Positions 24,962-33,997 are shown, numbered from the stretch's first letter. The stretch: 64,000 nt of DNA from DATLLN01 sp963797175 (GCA_963797175.1 CAWCOL010000005.1:496001-560000); one strand, 5' to 3'. Made by a program: numbers and translations. The notes: a model not told the origin generated them from the letters alone.

Positions 24962-25818
24962 ACCGGATCGTACGCCGCGGCCCGTCGGCGCCCCAGCACT
25001 TCCGACGCGCCGCGCAGGCGGGTGCGGAGCAGGCCCGTTGCGCGCGTGCAGTCGAGCGCGCAGTTGCGCGGCCGCCGCACCGGCATGTCGGCGCTGCGGG
25101 CCGTCCGCAGGCCCGCAGGGTCGCGGCCCGCCGACCGGGCGACCAGCACGGCGAAGGCGTGCCGGCTGAGCGTCTCCTCCCCGGCGACGTGGAGCGGCCC
25201 CGCCACATCGGCCGCGGCCAGCTCGAGCAGCGCCTCGGCCAGGTCGGCCACCGCCACCGGGCAGCGCAGCTCGTCGGTGAAGAAGGCGACGTCCGCGCGG
25301 CCGTCCAGGGCGTCCGTGACCAGGCGCTCGTGCGGGCCCGGCTCACGGCCGCCGTAGATCAGCGAGGTGCGGACGATGAGGGCGCCGGGATGCGCCGCGG
25401 CGACCCGGCCCTCGGCCTCGAGCTTGGCCGCGCCATACGGCGTCACCGGCGCCGGAGCGTCGTCCTCGGTGTACGCCGACGGCTTCTCGCCGTCGAAGAC
25501 GAAGTCCGTGGACAGGTGGACCATCCGCGCGCCGGTTCGGCGGGCCGCCGCCGCCACGTTCGCCGAGCCGTCCACGTTGACCTCGCGCATCCCCTCGCCG
25601 GACTGGCGGTAGGCGGTGTGGACGACGGCGTCGGGCCTCGCCTCGGCGATGCGCCGGTCGACCGCCGCCGCGTCGAGGATCTCGAGCGGCGGCCACGGGC
25701 CCGGCCGCTCGTGGCCGGCGCCCTCGACCGTCCACCCGCGTGCGACAGCGCGGGCGGCCAGCTCGCCGCCCAGGTAGCCGGTCGCGCCCGTCACCAGCAC
25801 GCGCAGCGTGGATGCCAT
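24958..25818 (-). CDS. RmlD-like NAD(P)-dependent sugar/SDR reductase
   Basis: A 286-residue extended short-chain dehydrogenase. The dinucleotide motif is VTGATGYLGGELA at residue ~9. DAVVHTAYR, a STDFVFDGEKPS segment typical of dTDP-4-dehydrorhamnose reductases, and the catalytic YGAAK follow. It resembles RmlD, but no other rhamnose genes are adjacent, so the sugar substrate is open. It shares a 19-base divergent region with the decarboxylase gene and is coupled to ctaA downstream. Confidence 0.8.
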   Translation of the reverse strand: MASTLRVLVTGATGYLGGELAARAVARGWTVEGAGHERPGPWPPLEILDAAAVDRRIAEARPDAVVHTAYRQSGEGMREVNVDGSANVAAAARRTGARMVHLSTDFVFDGEKPSAYTEDDAPAPVTPYGAAKLEAEGRVAAAHPGALIVRTSLIYGGREPGPHERLVTDALDGRADVAFFTDELRCPVAVADLAEALLELAAADVAGPLHVAGEETLSRHAFAVLVARSAGRDPAGLRTARSADMPVRRPRNCALDCTRATGLLRTRLRGASEVLGRRRAAAYDPV

Positions 25819-25837
25819 GCGGGTAGTCTGCGCGATC

Positions 25838-27334
25838 GTGGAGCGGCCCGCACCGGTTACCGACCTCGACTGGGACGCCGGCCGGGCGCGTGAGCTGGGC
25901 GACGTCGCGGTGGGCCTCTGGACCGAGCTCCTGGAGCGGCTGCGCGAGCTGCCGCCGGGCCGCGCCGAGACGGCCGCGCAGGTGGCCGAGGCGATGGCCT
26001 GGCCCGTGCCGGCCGAGCCGATGGCACTGGACGAGCTGACGGTGCACCTGCGCTCGCTGCTGCTCGACCACTCCAGCTATCCCGGGCACCCCGGGTTCTT
26101 CGCGTACGTGTCGGGCGCGGGCACGGTGCCCGGCGCCGCCGCCGACCTGGTCGCCTCCGGGCTCAACGCGAACGCGGGCGGCTGGGTGCTCGCCCCCGCG
26201 GCGAGCGAGCTCGAGCTGCACCTGATGTCGTGGATGGCAACACGCTTCGGCCTGCCGGCCGGGTCGGGCGGGATGATGACGACGGGAGGCGCCGCGTCGA
26301 ACTTCGCGGCGCTCAAGGTCGCGCGCGACCGGGCGGTGCCGGGCGACGCGCGGCGCGACGGCGTCGGATCGGCACGGCTGACGCTGTACGTGTCCGCCGA
26401 GAGCCACGCCACCAACACCGAGGCGGCCGACCTGCTGGGCATCGGGATGCGGGCGGCGCGGTCGATCCCGGTGGACCGGCGCCAGCGGATGCGCAGCGAC
26501 GCGCTGCGCGAGGCGATCGCCGCCGATCTGGACGCCGGGATGCGGCCGTTCGCAATCGTTGCCAGCGCGGGCACCACCGGCACCGGGGCGATCGACCCGC
26601 TGGCCGAGATCGCCGGCATCGCCTCGGAGCACGGGCTGTGGCTGCACGTCGATGCGGCCTACGGCGGAGCGGCGATGCTGGCGCCGGAGCTGCGACCGCT
26701 GATGGATGGGATCGAGCGTGCCGACTCGATCGCCTTCGACCCGCACAAGTGGCTGTACACGCCACAGTCGAGCGCGTGCCTGCTGATGCGCGACGCCGGG
26801 CTGCTGGGACCTGCGTTCGCCGGCAGCGCAGCGTACGTGCGGGAGGACCCGTCGCTGTCGGGCAAGGGCATCAACATCGGCACGCTCGGCCCGCAGTGGT
26901 CGCGGTCGTTCATGGCTCTGAAGGTGTGGATGTCGCTGGCGGCGCACGGGCTGGACGCGTACGCCCGGCGGATCGCCCACGACGTCGAGCTGGCGCGGTA
27001 CCTCCACGCGGAGGCGGGCCGGCGGCCGGAGTTCGAGCCGGCCGGCGAGGTCGTGCTCTCGATCGCCTGCTTCCGCTACGTCCCGCCCGATCTCCCCGTT
27101 GGCGACGGCCGCCAGGCGTACCTGGATCTGCTGAACGAGCGGCTGATGACGGCGCTCCGGCTCGATGGACGCTCCTTCCCATCGAACGCCGAGATCGACG
27201 GCCGCTACGTGCTGCGGGCGTGCATCGTCAACTTCCGCACCGAGGCGGCCGACCTCGACCGGCTGCTCGACGCGGCCGCCGAGCTGGGCTCACGCCTGGA
27301 CGCCGAGCTGCGCCCCGCCACGCTCCGGCCGTGA
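25838..27334 (+). CDS. PLP-dependent group II amino-acid decarboxylase (aromatic/aspartate type)
   Basis: A 498-residue fold-type I decarboxylase of the aromatic-L-amino-acid/tryptophan decarboxylase group. Seen: HPGFFAYVSG near the N-terminus, MMTTGGAASNFAAL, SAESHATNTEAADLLG, a VDAAYGGAA Asp for the cofactor, and AFDPHKWLYTP with Lys near 304 as Schiff base. It should convert an amino acid to its amine and CO2; the substrate is not resolved. GTG 25838 is chosen; a TAGTCT -10-like hexamer ends eight bases upstream, suggesting a nearly leaderless mRNA. The ATG at 25808 would overlap the divergent gene. Confidence 0.85.
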   Translation: MERPAPVTDLDWDAGRARELGDVAVGLWTELLERLRELPPGRAETAAQVAEAMAWPVPAEPMALDELTVHLRSLLLDHSSYPGHPGFFAYVSGAGTVPGAAADLVASGLNANAGGWVLAPAASELELHLMSWMATRFGLPAGSGGMMTTGGAASNFAALKVARDRAVPGDARRDGVGSARLTLYVSAESHATNTEAADLLGIGMRAARSIPVDRRQRMRSDALREAIAADLDAGMRPFAIVASAGTTGTGAIDPLAEIAGIASEHGLWLHVDAAYGGAAMLAPELRPLMDGIERADSIAFDPHKWLYTPQSSACLLMRDAGLLGPAFAGSAAYVREDPSLSGKGINIGTLGPQWSRSFMALKVWMSLAAHGLDAYARRIAHDVELARYLHAEAGRRPEFEPAGEVVLSIACFRYVPPDLPVGDGRQAYLDLLNERLMTALRLDGRSFPSNAEIDGRYVLRACIVNFRTEAADLDRLLDAAAELGSRLDAELRPATLRP

Positions 27335-27412
27335 CGACCCGGCACCGGAGAGGGGCGCCGCGCTACGCTTGGCGGCACCCGACCGACGTTTTCTCCGAGG
27401 AGCTGCCGCCCG

Positions 27413-28930
27413 ATGCTTGACGCCACCGACACCCGCGACACGACCGCCCTGCTGACGGGCCTGGGCCTGCACCCGGACAGCCTCGAGGGCGGCGATCTCG
27501 AGGTGCGCTCGCCGATCACGGGCGAGCCGATCGCAGCGCTCCACAGCACCACCGAGGCCGAGGCCGAGGCGGCGATCCGGCGGTCGGTCGAGGCGTTCGC
27601 GGCCTGGCGCGAGGTGCCGGCGCCGCGGCGCGGAGAGCTCGTCCGCCTGCTGGGCGAGGAGCTGCGCCAGGAGAAGGAGGCGCTGGGCGCGCTGGTCACC
27701 CTGGAGGCGGGCAAGATCGTCCAGGAGGGCCTGGGCGAGGTGCAGGAGATGATCGACATCTGCGACTTCGCGGTCGGCCTCTCCCGCCAGCTCTACGGAC
27801 TGACCATCGCCTCCGAGCGCCCCGGCCACCGGATGGCCGAGACCTGGCACCCGCTGGGCCCGATCGGCGTCATCACCGCGTTCAACTTCCCGGTCGCCGT
27901 CTGGAGCTGGAACTCCGCGCTCGCCCTGGTCTGTGGCGATCCCGTAATCTGGAAGCCCTCGTCCCGCACGCCGCTGACGGCGCTCGCCTGCCAGGCGCTG
28001 CTGGCCCGCGCCATCGAGCGCTTCGGCGACGCACCGGACGGCCTGCTCGAGGTGCTGATCGGCGGCGCCGGCCGCGGCCTGGTCGACGACCCCCGAGTGC
28101 CGCTGATCTCCGCCACCGGCTCGACCGCGATGGGTCAGGTGCTCGCGCCGAAGGTGGCCGCCCGCCTGGGCCGCTCGCTGCTCGAGCTGGGGGGCAACAA
28201 CGCGATGATCGTGACGCCGACCGCCGATCTCGACCTGGCGGTGCGCGCGATCGTCTTCGCGGCCGTCGGCACGTGCGGCCAGCGCTGCACGTCGCTGCGC
28301 CGGCTGATCGTGCACGAGGCGATCGCCGACGGCCTGCTCGACCGGCTGGAGCGCGCCTACGCCTCCGTGCCGGTCGGCGATCCCCGCGACGCCGGCACGC
28401 TGTGCGGCCCGCTGATCTCCAAGGACGGCTTCGAGGACATGCAGGCCGCGCTCGACCGCGTCCGCGCCGGCGGCGGCACTGTGGCCGGCGGCGAGCGGCT
28501 GCTGGCCGACCGCTGGCCGGACGCCTACTACGTCCGCCCGGCCATCGCCCGGCTGCAGGAGCAGACCGACGTGATGCGCGAGGAGACCTTCGCCCCGCTG
28601 CTCTACGCCGTCACCTACCGCGACCTGGACGAGGCGATCGCGATCCACAACGACGTGCCCCAGGGCCTGTCATCCTGCATCTTCACCGGCGACCTGCGCG
28701 AGAGCGAGCGCTTCCTCGCCCCGGCCGGCTCCGACTGCGGCATCGCCAACGTCAACATCGGACCCAGCGGCGCCGAGATCGGCGGCGCGTTCGGCGGCGA
28801 GAAGGAGACGGGCGGCGGGCGCGAGTCGGGCTCGGACGCCTGGAAGGCGTACATGCGGCGGCAGACCGCGACCGTCAACTACTCCACCGACCTGCCGCTC
28901 GCCCAGGGCATCGTGTTCGACGTCGGCTGA
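27413..28930 (+). CDS. ALDH7-family aldehyde dehydrogenase (aminoadipate semialdehyde / piperideine-6-carboxylate type)
   Basis: A 505-residue NAD(P)-dependent aldehyde dehydrogenase. ALDH7 traits are ITAFNFPVAVWSWNSALAL, the GSTAMGQ loop, LELGGNNAMIV with the general-base Glu, and GTCGQRCTSLRRLIVHE, where the RCTSLRR cysteine (about 292) is the nucleophile. The C-terminus has GGAFGGEKETGGGRESGSD. Members oxidise alpha-aminoadipic semialdehyde in lysine breakdown. It follows the decarboxylase gene by 78 bases with a GAGGAG ribosome site, so the pair may process an amine-derived or lysine-derived aldehyde; that link is an inference. Confidence 0.9.
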   Translation: MLDATDTRDTTALLTGLGLHPDSLEGGDLEVRSPITGEPIAALHSTTEAEAEAAIRRSVEAFAAWREVPAPRRGELVRLLGEELRQEKEALGALVTLEAGKIVQEGLGEVQEMIDICDFAVGLSRQLYGLTIASERPGHRMAETWHPLGPIGVITAFNFPVAVWSWNSALALVCGDPVIWKPSSRTPLTALACQALLARAIERFGDAPDGLLEVLIGGAGRGLVDDPRVPLISATGSTAMGQVLAPKVAARLGRSLLELGGNNAMIVTPTADLDLAVRAIVFAAVGTCGQRCTSLRRLIVHEAIADGLLDRLERAYASVPVGDPRDAGTLCGPLISKDGFEDMQAALDRVRAGGGTVAGGERLLADRWPDAYYVRPAIARLQEQTDVMREETFAPLLYAVTYRDLDEAIAIHNDVPQGLSSCIFTGDLRESERFLAPAGSDCGIANVNIGPSGAEIGGAFGGEKETGGGRESGSDAWKAYMRRQTATVNYSTDLPLAQGIVFDVG

Positions 28931-28941
28931 GCCGGCACGCG

Positions 28942-29451
28942 GTGAGCTCACACGGCACGCTGCGGCGGCTCCTGCTCGGGTCGCGGGAGCAGATCTCGGG
29001 CACGGTCTACGGCACGATCGTGGTGATGGGCACGCTGGCAGCCGGCTCGGACACCCGGACGGTGCACGCCGGCCGGCTCGCCGTGCTGACCGGCGGCACG
29101 GTGATCGTGTTCTGGCTGGCGCACGTCTATGCCGAGGCGCTCGACCGCAGCCTGACCGGGGATCACCGGATCACCACCGCCGAGCTGCTCGCCCTCGCCC
29201 GCCACGAGCTGGCGATCCCGGCCGCGGCGGTGCTCCCCGTGCTGGTGCTGGTGATCGGCGCCGCCAAGGTGGTGCCGGACTCGACGGCGGTCTGGATCGC
29301 GATGGGCGTCGGCGTGGTCACGCTCGCCGCCCAGGGGGTGCGCTACTCGCGGATCGAGCGGCTCTCACTGACCGCCAGCATCGTCGCCGTCTCGACCAAC
29401 CTCGGCCTCGGCCTCGCCATCGTCGCCCTCAAGGCGCTGGTCGCGCACTAG
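28942..29451 (+). CDS. Hypothetical four-helix membrane protein
   Basis: A 169-residue protein from GTG 28942, 11 bases after the ALDH stop. Four hydrophobic helices are apparent (about residues 19-35, 46-62, 92-112 and 118-165, the last probably double). A conserved-looking opening is SREQISGTVYGTIVVMG. I do not recognise the family. Being just downstream of the dehydrogenase, it may be co-transcribed. Its 3' end overlaps the convergent znuB gene by 23 bases. Confidence 0.7.
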   Translation: MSSHGTLRRLLLGSREQISGTVYGTIVVMGTLAAGSDTRTVHAGRLAVLTGGTVIVFWLAHVYAEALDRSLTGDHRITTAELLALARHELAIPAAAVLPVLVLVIGAAKVVPDSTAVWIAMGVGVVTLAAQGVRYSRIERLSLTASIVAVSTNLGLGLAIVALKALVAH

Positions 29452-30295
29452 CCAGCGTGGCCGCCGGCGCCGGGCGCCGCACGATGCCGCCCAGCTCGAC
29501 CGCGCCGAACACGACGAAGAACACGGCCGTCGCCGTCAGCACGATCGCCCCGCCCGAGGCGACGTTCCACCAGAACGAGATGTAGAGGCCGGCAACGCCG
29601 CAGGCCGAGCCGATCAGCGCCGAGACGACCTGCATCGTCACCAGGCGGTTCGTCAGCAGCCGGGCCGTCGCCGCCGGCGTCACCAGCATTGCCAGCACGA
29701 GGATGTTGCCGATCGCCTCCAGCGAGACCACGATCGCCAGTGTGATCAGCCCGAGCAGCGCCAGGTCGAGGGCGAACACCGGGTAGCGCATGGCGTGAGC
29801 CATCTCGCGGTCGAAGGAGATCAGCGAGAGCTCCTTGTTGAACAGCGCCACCGCCAGCAGGACGATCGCCGTGGCGCCGCCCGCCAGCACCAGGTCGGTG
29901 CGGCCGACGGCGAGGATGTCGCCGAACAGCAGCTCCGCGACGTCCTTCTGGTACGTCGCCAGGCTGGACACCAGCACCACGCCCAGCGCGAACATGCCGG
30001 CGAAGAGGATGCCGATCGCGGTGTCCTCCGAGACACGGCGGCCGCGGCTGATGACCGCGATGCCGATTGCCGTGAGCAGCCCCACGACCAGCGCCCCCAG
30101 CAGGATGCTGCGGCCGATGGCAACGGCGATGACGATGCCCGGGAAGACCGCGTGCGTCAGCGCGTCGCCGATGAAGGCGAGGCCGCGCAGGACGACGTAG
30201 CTGCCCAGGACGCCGGAGGCGACGCCGGTCAACACGACGGCGATCAGCGCCCGCCGCATGAACTCGAACTGCATCGGGTCGGTGAGGTAGTGCAT
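29429..30295 (-). CDS. znuB: Zinc/manganese ABC transporter permease
   Basis: A 288-residue ABC-3-family permease with about eight membrane helices. Family blocks are MRRALIAVVLTGVASGVLGSY, RGLAFIGDALTHAVFPGI, and the C-terminal SLEAIGNILVLAMLVTPAATA. It forms the membrane channel for a metal taken up from the ZnuA-type binding protein. ATG 30295 overlaps the ATPase stop by one base (TGATG). The identity as zinc rather than manganese is inferred from the Fur-family neighbour with His-rich motifs. Confidence 0.92.
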   Translation of the reverse strand: MHYLTDPMQFEFMRRALIAVVLTGVASGVLGSYVVLRGLAFIGDALTHAVFPGIVIAVAIGRSILLGALVVGLLTAIGIAVISRGRRVSEDTAIGILFAGMFALGVVLVSSLATYQKDVAELLFGDILAVGRTDLVLAGGATAIVLLAVALFNKELSLISFDREMAHAMRYPVFALDLALLGLITLAIVVSLEAIGNILVLAMLVTPAATARLLTNRLVTMQVVSALIGSACGVAGLYISFWWNVASGGAIVLTATAVFFVVFGAVELGGIVRRPAPAATLASARPAP

Positions 30296-31050
30296 CAGTG
30301 GTGGTGGCCCTCCGGGGCCAGGATCCGCACGCCGCCGACGTCGATGGTGTGGGCGCCGTAGGTGTCGGCCAGCCGCTCGGCAGTGAGCGTCTGGGCCGGC
30401 GGCCCGAACCCGTGGACGCGGCCCGCCAGCAGGCAGAGCAGGTCGCAGTGCTGCGAGGTCCAGGCCAGGTCGTGAGTCGAGATGAGGACGCTCCGCCCCT
30501 CCGACCGCAGGCGTCCCAGCGCCTCCGAGAAGAGCGTCTCGGTGGCGGCGTCCGCGCCGGACAGCGGCTCGTCCAGCAGCAGCAGCGGCGCGTCCTGCAC
30601 CAGCGCCCGGGCCAGCAGCACTCGCTGCCGCTGCCCGCCCGACAGCTCGCCGACCTGGCGGCCCGCCAGCGCGCCCATGCCCACCGTCTCCAGCGCCCGG
30701 GCCGCCCGCTGCCGCTCCTGGCGGGATGGGCGCCGCAGCCACCCGGCCCGGCGGTACGCGCCCTGCAACGCGACGTCGCCGGCGCTGAGCGGGAAGTCCC
30801 AGGCTGCGGGCCCGAGCTGCGGCATGTAGCCGACCGTGGCCGGCGCCTCGATCACGCCCGTGGCAGGCAGCATCCCGGCGACCGCCCGCAGCAGCGTGGT
30901 CTTGCCGGCACCGTTCGGCCCGACCAGCCCGACCACCGCGCCCGGTGGCACGTCCAGCGACACCCCGTTCAGCACCGTGCGGCCGGCCAGCTCGACCGAC
31001 ACGTCGCGCAGCCGCAGCGCCACGGCCACGTCAGCGGACACGGGCAGCAC
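30295..31050 (-). CDS. znuC: Zinc/manganese ABC transporter ATP-binding protein
   Basis: A ~251-residue ABC ATPase. Walker A GLVGPNGAGKTTLL, Q-loop GYMPQ, signature LSGGQRQRVLLARAL, Walker B LLLLDEPLSG and the switch histidine in STHDL are all intact. The C-terminus ends EGHHH, a possible metal-binding tail. The start is unclear: the longest frame overlaps the Fur-family gene by 20 bases, and GTG codons at 31041 and 31029 are alternatives that shorten or abolish the overlap. It lies between the regulator and znuB. Confidence 0.93.
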   Translation of the reverse strand: MLPVSADVAVALRLRDVSVELAGRTVLNGVSLDVPPGAVVGLVGPNGAGKTTLLRAVAGMLPATGVIEAPATVGYMPQLGPAAWDFPLSAGDVALQGAYRRAGWLRRPSRQERQRAARALETVGMGALAGRQVGELSGGQRQRVLLARALVQDAPLLLLDEPLSGADAATETLFSEALGRLRSEGRSVLISTHDLAWTSQHCDLLCLLAGRVHGFGPPAQTLTAERLADTYGAHTIDVGGVRILAPEGHHH

Positions 31051-31432
31051 ACGACGCGCAGCGCGCGGGGAGCGCGCCCAGCGCCTCGTCGATCAGCGAG
31101 AAGCCGGCCTCCGCGACGGCCGCGCGCACCGGCTCGATGGCGCAGCCCTCGAGCGTCGCCGTCGCGCCGCAGTCCACGCAGACGACGTGGTGGTGGTGCC
31201 CGGACGCCGTGCAGAAGACGAAGGTGGCCTCGCCGCCGCGGCTGCCCGCCTCCTCGACGAATCCCTCGTCGCGCCACCGGTCGACGGCGCGGTACGCGGT
31301 GGTCAGCCCGATCGACGGCTGGTCGCCGCGGGCAGCGTCGTGCAGCTCGCGGACGCTGAACGCCCTGCCCATCTCCCGGCCCGCGCGCAGCAGTGCGGCG
31401 CGGTTCCGGCGGTTTCGTCCCAGCTCCTCCAC
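31031..31432 (-). CDS. zur: Fur-family regulator, probably zinc-responsive (Zur)
   Basis: A 133-residue DNA-binding repressor. A winged-helix domain (FSVRELHDAA, then GLTTAYRAVDRW) precedes the dimerisation domain with the metal-binding GHHHHVVCVDCGAT and a second cysteine pair CASC near the end, forming a structural zinc site. Placement at the head of znuCB and divergent from znuA strongly suggests zinc control of uptake. It would bind the intergenic region at 31433-31511. Confidence 0.88.
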   Translation of the reverse strand: MEELGRNRRNRAALLRAGREMGRAFSVRELHDAARGDQPSIGLTTAYRAVDRWRDEGFVEEAGSRGGEATFVFCTASGHHHHVVCVDCGATATLEGCAIEPVRAAVAEAGFSLIDEALGALPARCASCAARVR

Positions 31433-31460
31433 GTCTGCAGCGTACCGGGAACGGGTTCGA

Positions 31461-31505
31461 GAGTCAAAATACAGGAATGGGACTCGATTTCACTTCTGCT
31501 ATCGT
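31461..31505 (+). promoter_or_regulatory. Candidate Zur operator and znuA promoter
   Basis: A relatively AT-rich stretch between divergent zur and znuA holds an inverted repeat GAGTC (31461-31465), 15 bases, GACTC (31481-31485). A TATCGT -10-like hexamer (31500-31505) ends six bases before the znuA ATG, so the message would be leaderless or nearly so. The repeat does not closely match the actinomycete Zur consensus. Confidence 0.45.
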
Positions 31506-31511
31506 CGGCGC

Positions 31512-32441
31512 ATGCGATGGTGCCTCGGACTCGCGGTCGCCTGCCTCCTGGCGACCGGCTGCACGACCACCCGGATCGGCGTCAGCACGCCGCCGGGCTC
31601 GATCGCCGTGGTCGCCACCACGACGCAGATGCAGGACCTGGTGCGCGAGGTCGGCGGGTCGCACGTGGTCGTCGTCGGGATCCTCGAGCCGAACGTCGAT
31701 CCGCACGAGTTCGACCCCACGCCGCGCGACGCGATCGCGCTGAGCGGCGCGAAGCTGGTGGTCGTCTCGGGGGTCGGCATCGACACCTGGGCGCAGAAGC
31801 TGATCACGAACGCGGGATCGGGGGCGCCCGAGTTCGACGCGTCCGCCGGCCTGCCGATCCGCCACGGCGATGCCGAGGAGCCGGCGGGCGATCCCCACTG
31901 GTGGCACGACCCGACGCTGTTCGCCCAGGCAGCAACGGCGCTGGGCGCCGAGCTGGGGCGGGTCGACCCGGCCCACCGCGCCTCGTACGAGGCCAACGCC
32001 CGGCGCTACGTCGCCGCCATCGGCCGCATGGACGACGCCAACCGGCGGCTGGTGGCCTGCCTGCCGGCGGACGCGCGCAAGCTGGTGACGAACCACGACG
32101 CGTTCGGCTACCTGGCAGCCCACTACGGCCTCACCGTTGTCGGATCGGTGCTGCCCTCCCTGTCCACCGCCGCGCAGCCCAGCGCCCGCGACGTCGCGGC
32201 GCTGATCGAGCGGATCCGCCGCCAGCACGTGCGGGCCGTGTTCACCGAGTCGTCCGTCAACCCGCGGCTGGAGCAGCAGATCGCGTCCGAGGCAGGTGCG
32301 CGAGTGGTGGCGACGCTCTACGGCGACACGCTCGGGCCCGCCGGCTCTCCCGGCGCCACGTACCTGGGCATGGAGCGCTGGAACATCCACGCCATCGTCG
32401 CCGGCCTGCTGGGGCACGCTCCACCGTCCGGCGGCTGCTAG
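31512..32441 (+). CDS. znuA: Zinc ABC transporter substrate-binding lipoprotein
   Basis: A 309-residue cluster A-I binding protein. The signal peptide ends in a lipobox LLATGC (Cys17). Metal-binding histidines appear in EPNVDPHEFDPTP (His65), DPHWWHDPT and VTNHDAFGYLA, followed by an acidic ligand region near VFTESSVNPRLEQ. A short HGDAEEPAGD segment is much reduced compared with the His-rich loop of many ZnuA proteins. It delivers Zn2+ or Mn2+ to ZnuBC. ATG 31512 is the only start that gives the lipoprotein signal. Confidence 0.92.
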   Translation: MRWCLGLAVACLLATGCTTTRIGVSTPPGSIAVVATTTQMQDLVREVGGSHVVVVGILEPNVDPHEFDPTPRDAIALSGAKLVVVSGVGIDTWAQKLITNAGSGAPEFDASAGLPIRHGDAEEPAGDPHWWHDPTLFAQAATALGAELGRVDPAHRASYEANARRYVAAIGRMDDANRRLVACLPADARKLVTNHDAFGYLAAHYGLTVVGSVLPSLSTAAQPSARDVAALIERIRRQHVRAVFTESSVNPRLEQQIASEAGARVVATLYGDTLGPAGSPGATYLGMERWNIHAIVAGLLGHAPPSGGC

Positions 32442-32585
32442 CACCACAAGCCGTTGTCTCTCCAGGCGCGCGCGCGGCGGTTCTCGGAATCCGAACGCGG
32501 CCGGCGGCGGTATCCGGATGCAACAAACACCGCCCGGCCTCGGTGTCGGGCTGATCCGGAACCCACCACTCCGCAGGAGACCATC

Positions 32586-33956
32586 GTGAAGACTCGAACC
32601 CGGGCGCTCGTCGCGTCCGTCATCCTCGCCGCGGCGCTGATCACGGCCGTCGGCGCAACCTCGGCGATGGCCGGCCGCGCGCCGGTCACCACCATCGCGC
32701 CCTGGCAGCAGTACCAGGGCGACGCGGCCCACACGGGCGTCCATCCCGGCGAGACCACGCTGACCACGGCGAACGTGTCGTCGCTCAAACTCTCGTCGTT
32801 CGTCGGCACCGGGGCCGATCCGCTGTGGTCGTCGCCCGTGGTCGCAAATGGCAGCCTCTACTACACCGCCGACGAGGACGGCCTGGTCGTGTTCCCGCAG
32901 CAGGGCTGCCGCAATGACTGCTTCCCCACTTGGCACGGCGTCGTCGGAGCGCAGGCGATCGCGGCACCAGCGGTCGTCGGCGGCTTCGCATATGTCGGGT
33001 CGCAGGCCTCTCGTTTCGACAACGACGGCCGGCTGAACGTCTTCGCGGCCAACGGCTGCGGCGCCAGCGAGTGCCAGCCGTTGTGGCAAGGACTCGCCGG
33101 CACAAACGGCATCGGCGTCTCGTCGCCCGCGATCGCCGGCGGCGTTGCCTACATCGGCGGAGGCGACGGCAACCTCTACGCCTTTGCCGCGAACGGCTGC
33201 GGTCAGCCGCTCTGCAAGCCGCTGTGGAAGGGCCACGTCGGCGACACCATCACCAGCTCACCGGCGGTCGCCGGAGGCCTGGTGTACGGCGTCTCGCTGA
33301 ACGGCAACCTGACCGCGTTCCCGGCGGCGGGCTGCGGGGCGGCCCAGTGCGACCCCGTGTGGCGCACCCGGCTGCCCCACGGACACGAGCGGATCGACAT
33401 CTCGTCGCCGTCGGTGTCCGGCGGCCGGCTGTTCATGGTGGACGGCAGGGTCCTGAACGTGTACGCGGCCGCCGGGTGCGGCAGCCCGGTCTGCCAGCCG
33501 CTCTGGCAGGGCAACGCACCGGTCAGCCAGGGCACGCCCGCCGTCTCGAACGGCATCGTCTACGTGTCCGCCGAGCCCAACCCTCAGCACGTTGCCAGGG
33601 TGGGAGCGCTGGAGGCGTTCGACGTGAACGGCTGCGGCAAGGCGCTCTGCAAGCCGTTGTGGACGGGCATCAACTTCAATGCCGGAGGCGAGTCGTCGCC
33701 GGTGATCGCCAACGGGGTCGTGTACCTCGGCAAAAGCCCGGCCAGTCCGAGCTCGGGCGACGCGGGCGTGATCAGCTACGACGCAGCCGGCTGCGGGGCA
33801 CGGTTCTGCCAGCCGCTGGGCATCGCCCAGACCGGCCCGGAGCAGTTCTACCTGCAGTCCACCCCGGCGGTCGTGGACGGCCGCGTGTACATGGCGTCCA
33901 AGGACTCGATCAGCGGCGCGTCCGGCGTGTACATCTTCTCGCTGCCCAGGGGCTGA
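32586..33956 (+). CDS. Secreted PQQ-like beta-propeller protein with repeated Cys-Gly-x3-Cys blades
   Basis: A 456-residue protein from GTG 32586 (AGGAGACC upstream). Residues 1-29 form a signal peptide ending SAMAG. The rest is a WD40/PQQ-like propeller made of repeats in which ANGCG-x3-C-xPLW recurs (GCGASECQPLW, GCGQPLCKPLW, GCGAAQCDPVW, GCGSPVCQPLW, GCGKALCKPLW and others). Each repeat thus carries a close cysteine pair likely to form a disulfide outside the cell. No enzymatic residues are recognised. It may be a surface or matrix protein. A terminator follows. Confidence 0.75.
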   Translation: MKTRTRALVASVILAAALITAVGATSAMAGRAPVTTIAPWQQYQGDAAHTGVHPGETTLTTANVSSLKLSSFVGTGADPLWSSPVVANGSLYYTADEDGLVVFPQQGCRNDCFPTWHGVVGAQAIAAPAVVGGFAYVGSQASRFDNDGRLNVFAANGCGASECQPLWQGLAGTNGIGVSSPAIAGGVAYIGGGDGNLYAFAANGCGQPLCKPLWKGHVGDTITSSPAVAGGLVYGVSLNGNLTAFPAAGCGAAQCDPVWRTRLPHGHERIDISSPSVSGGRLFMVDGRVLNVYAAAGCGSPVCQPLWQGNAPVSQGTPAVSNGIVYVSAEPNPQHVARVGALEAFDVNGCGKALCKPLWTGINFNAGGESSPVIANGVVYLGKSPASPSSGDAGVISYDAAGCGARFCQPLGIAQTGPEQFYLQSTPAVVDGRVYMASKDSISGASGVYIFSLPRG

Positions 33957-33965
33957 GCCTCCGAG

Positions 33966-33997
33966 AGCGGCGTGGCGGGAACGGCCGCCGCGCCGCT
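33966..33997. terminator. Bidirectional terminator hairpin
   Basis: AGCGGCG (33966-33972) pairs with CGCCGCT (33991-33997), with an inner GGCGG/CCGCC helix. It lies between the convergent propeller gene and the serine-repeat gene, whose stop touches the stem. Confidence 0.6.
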
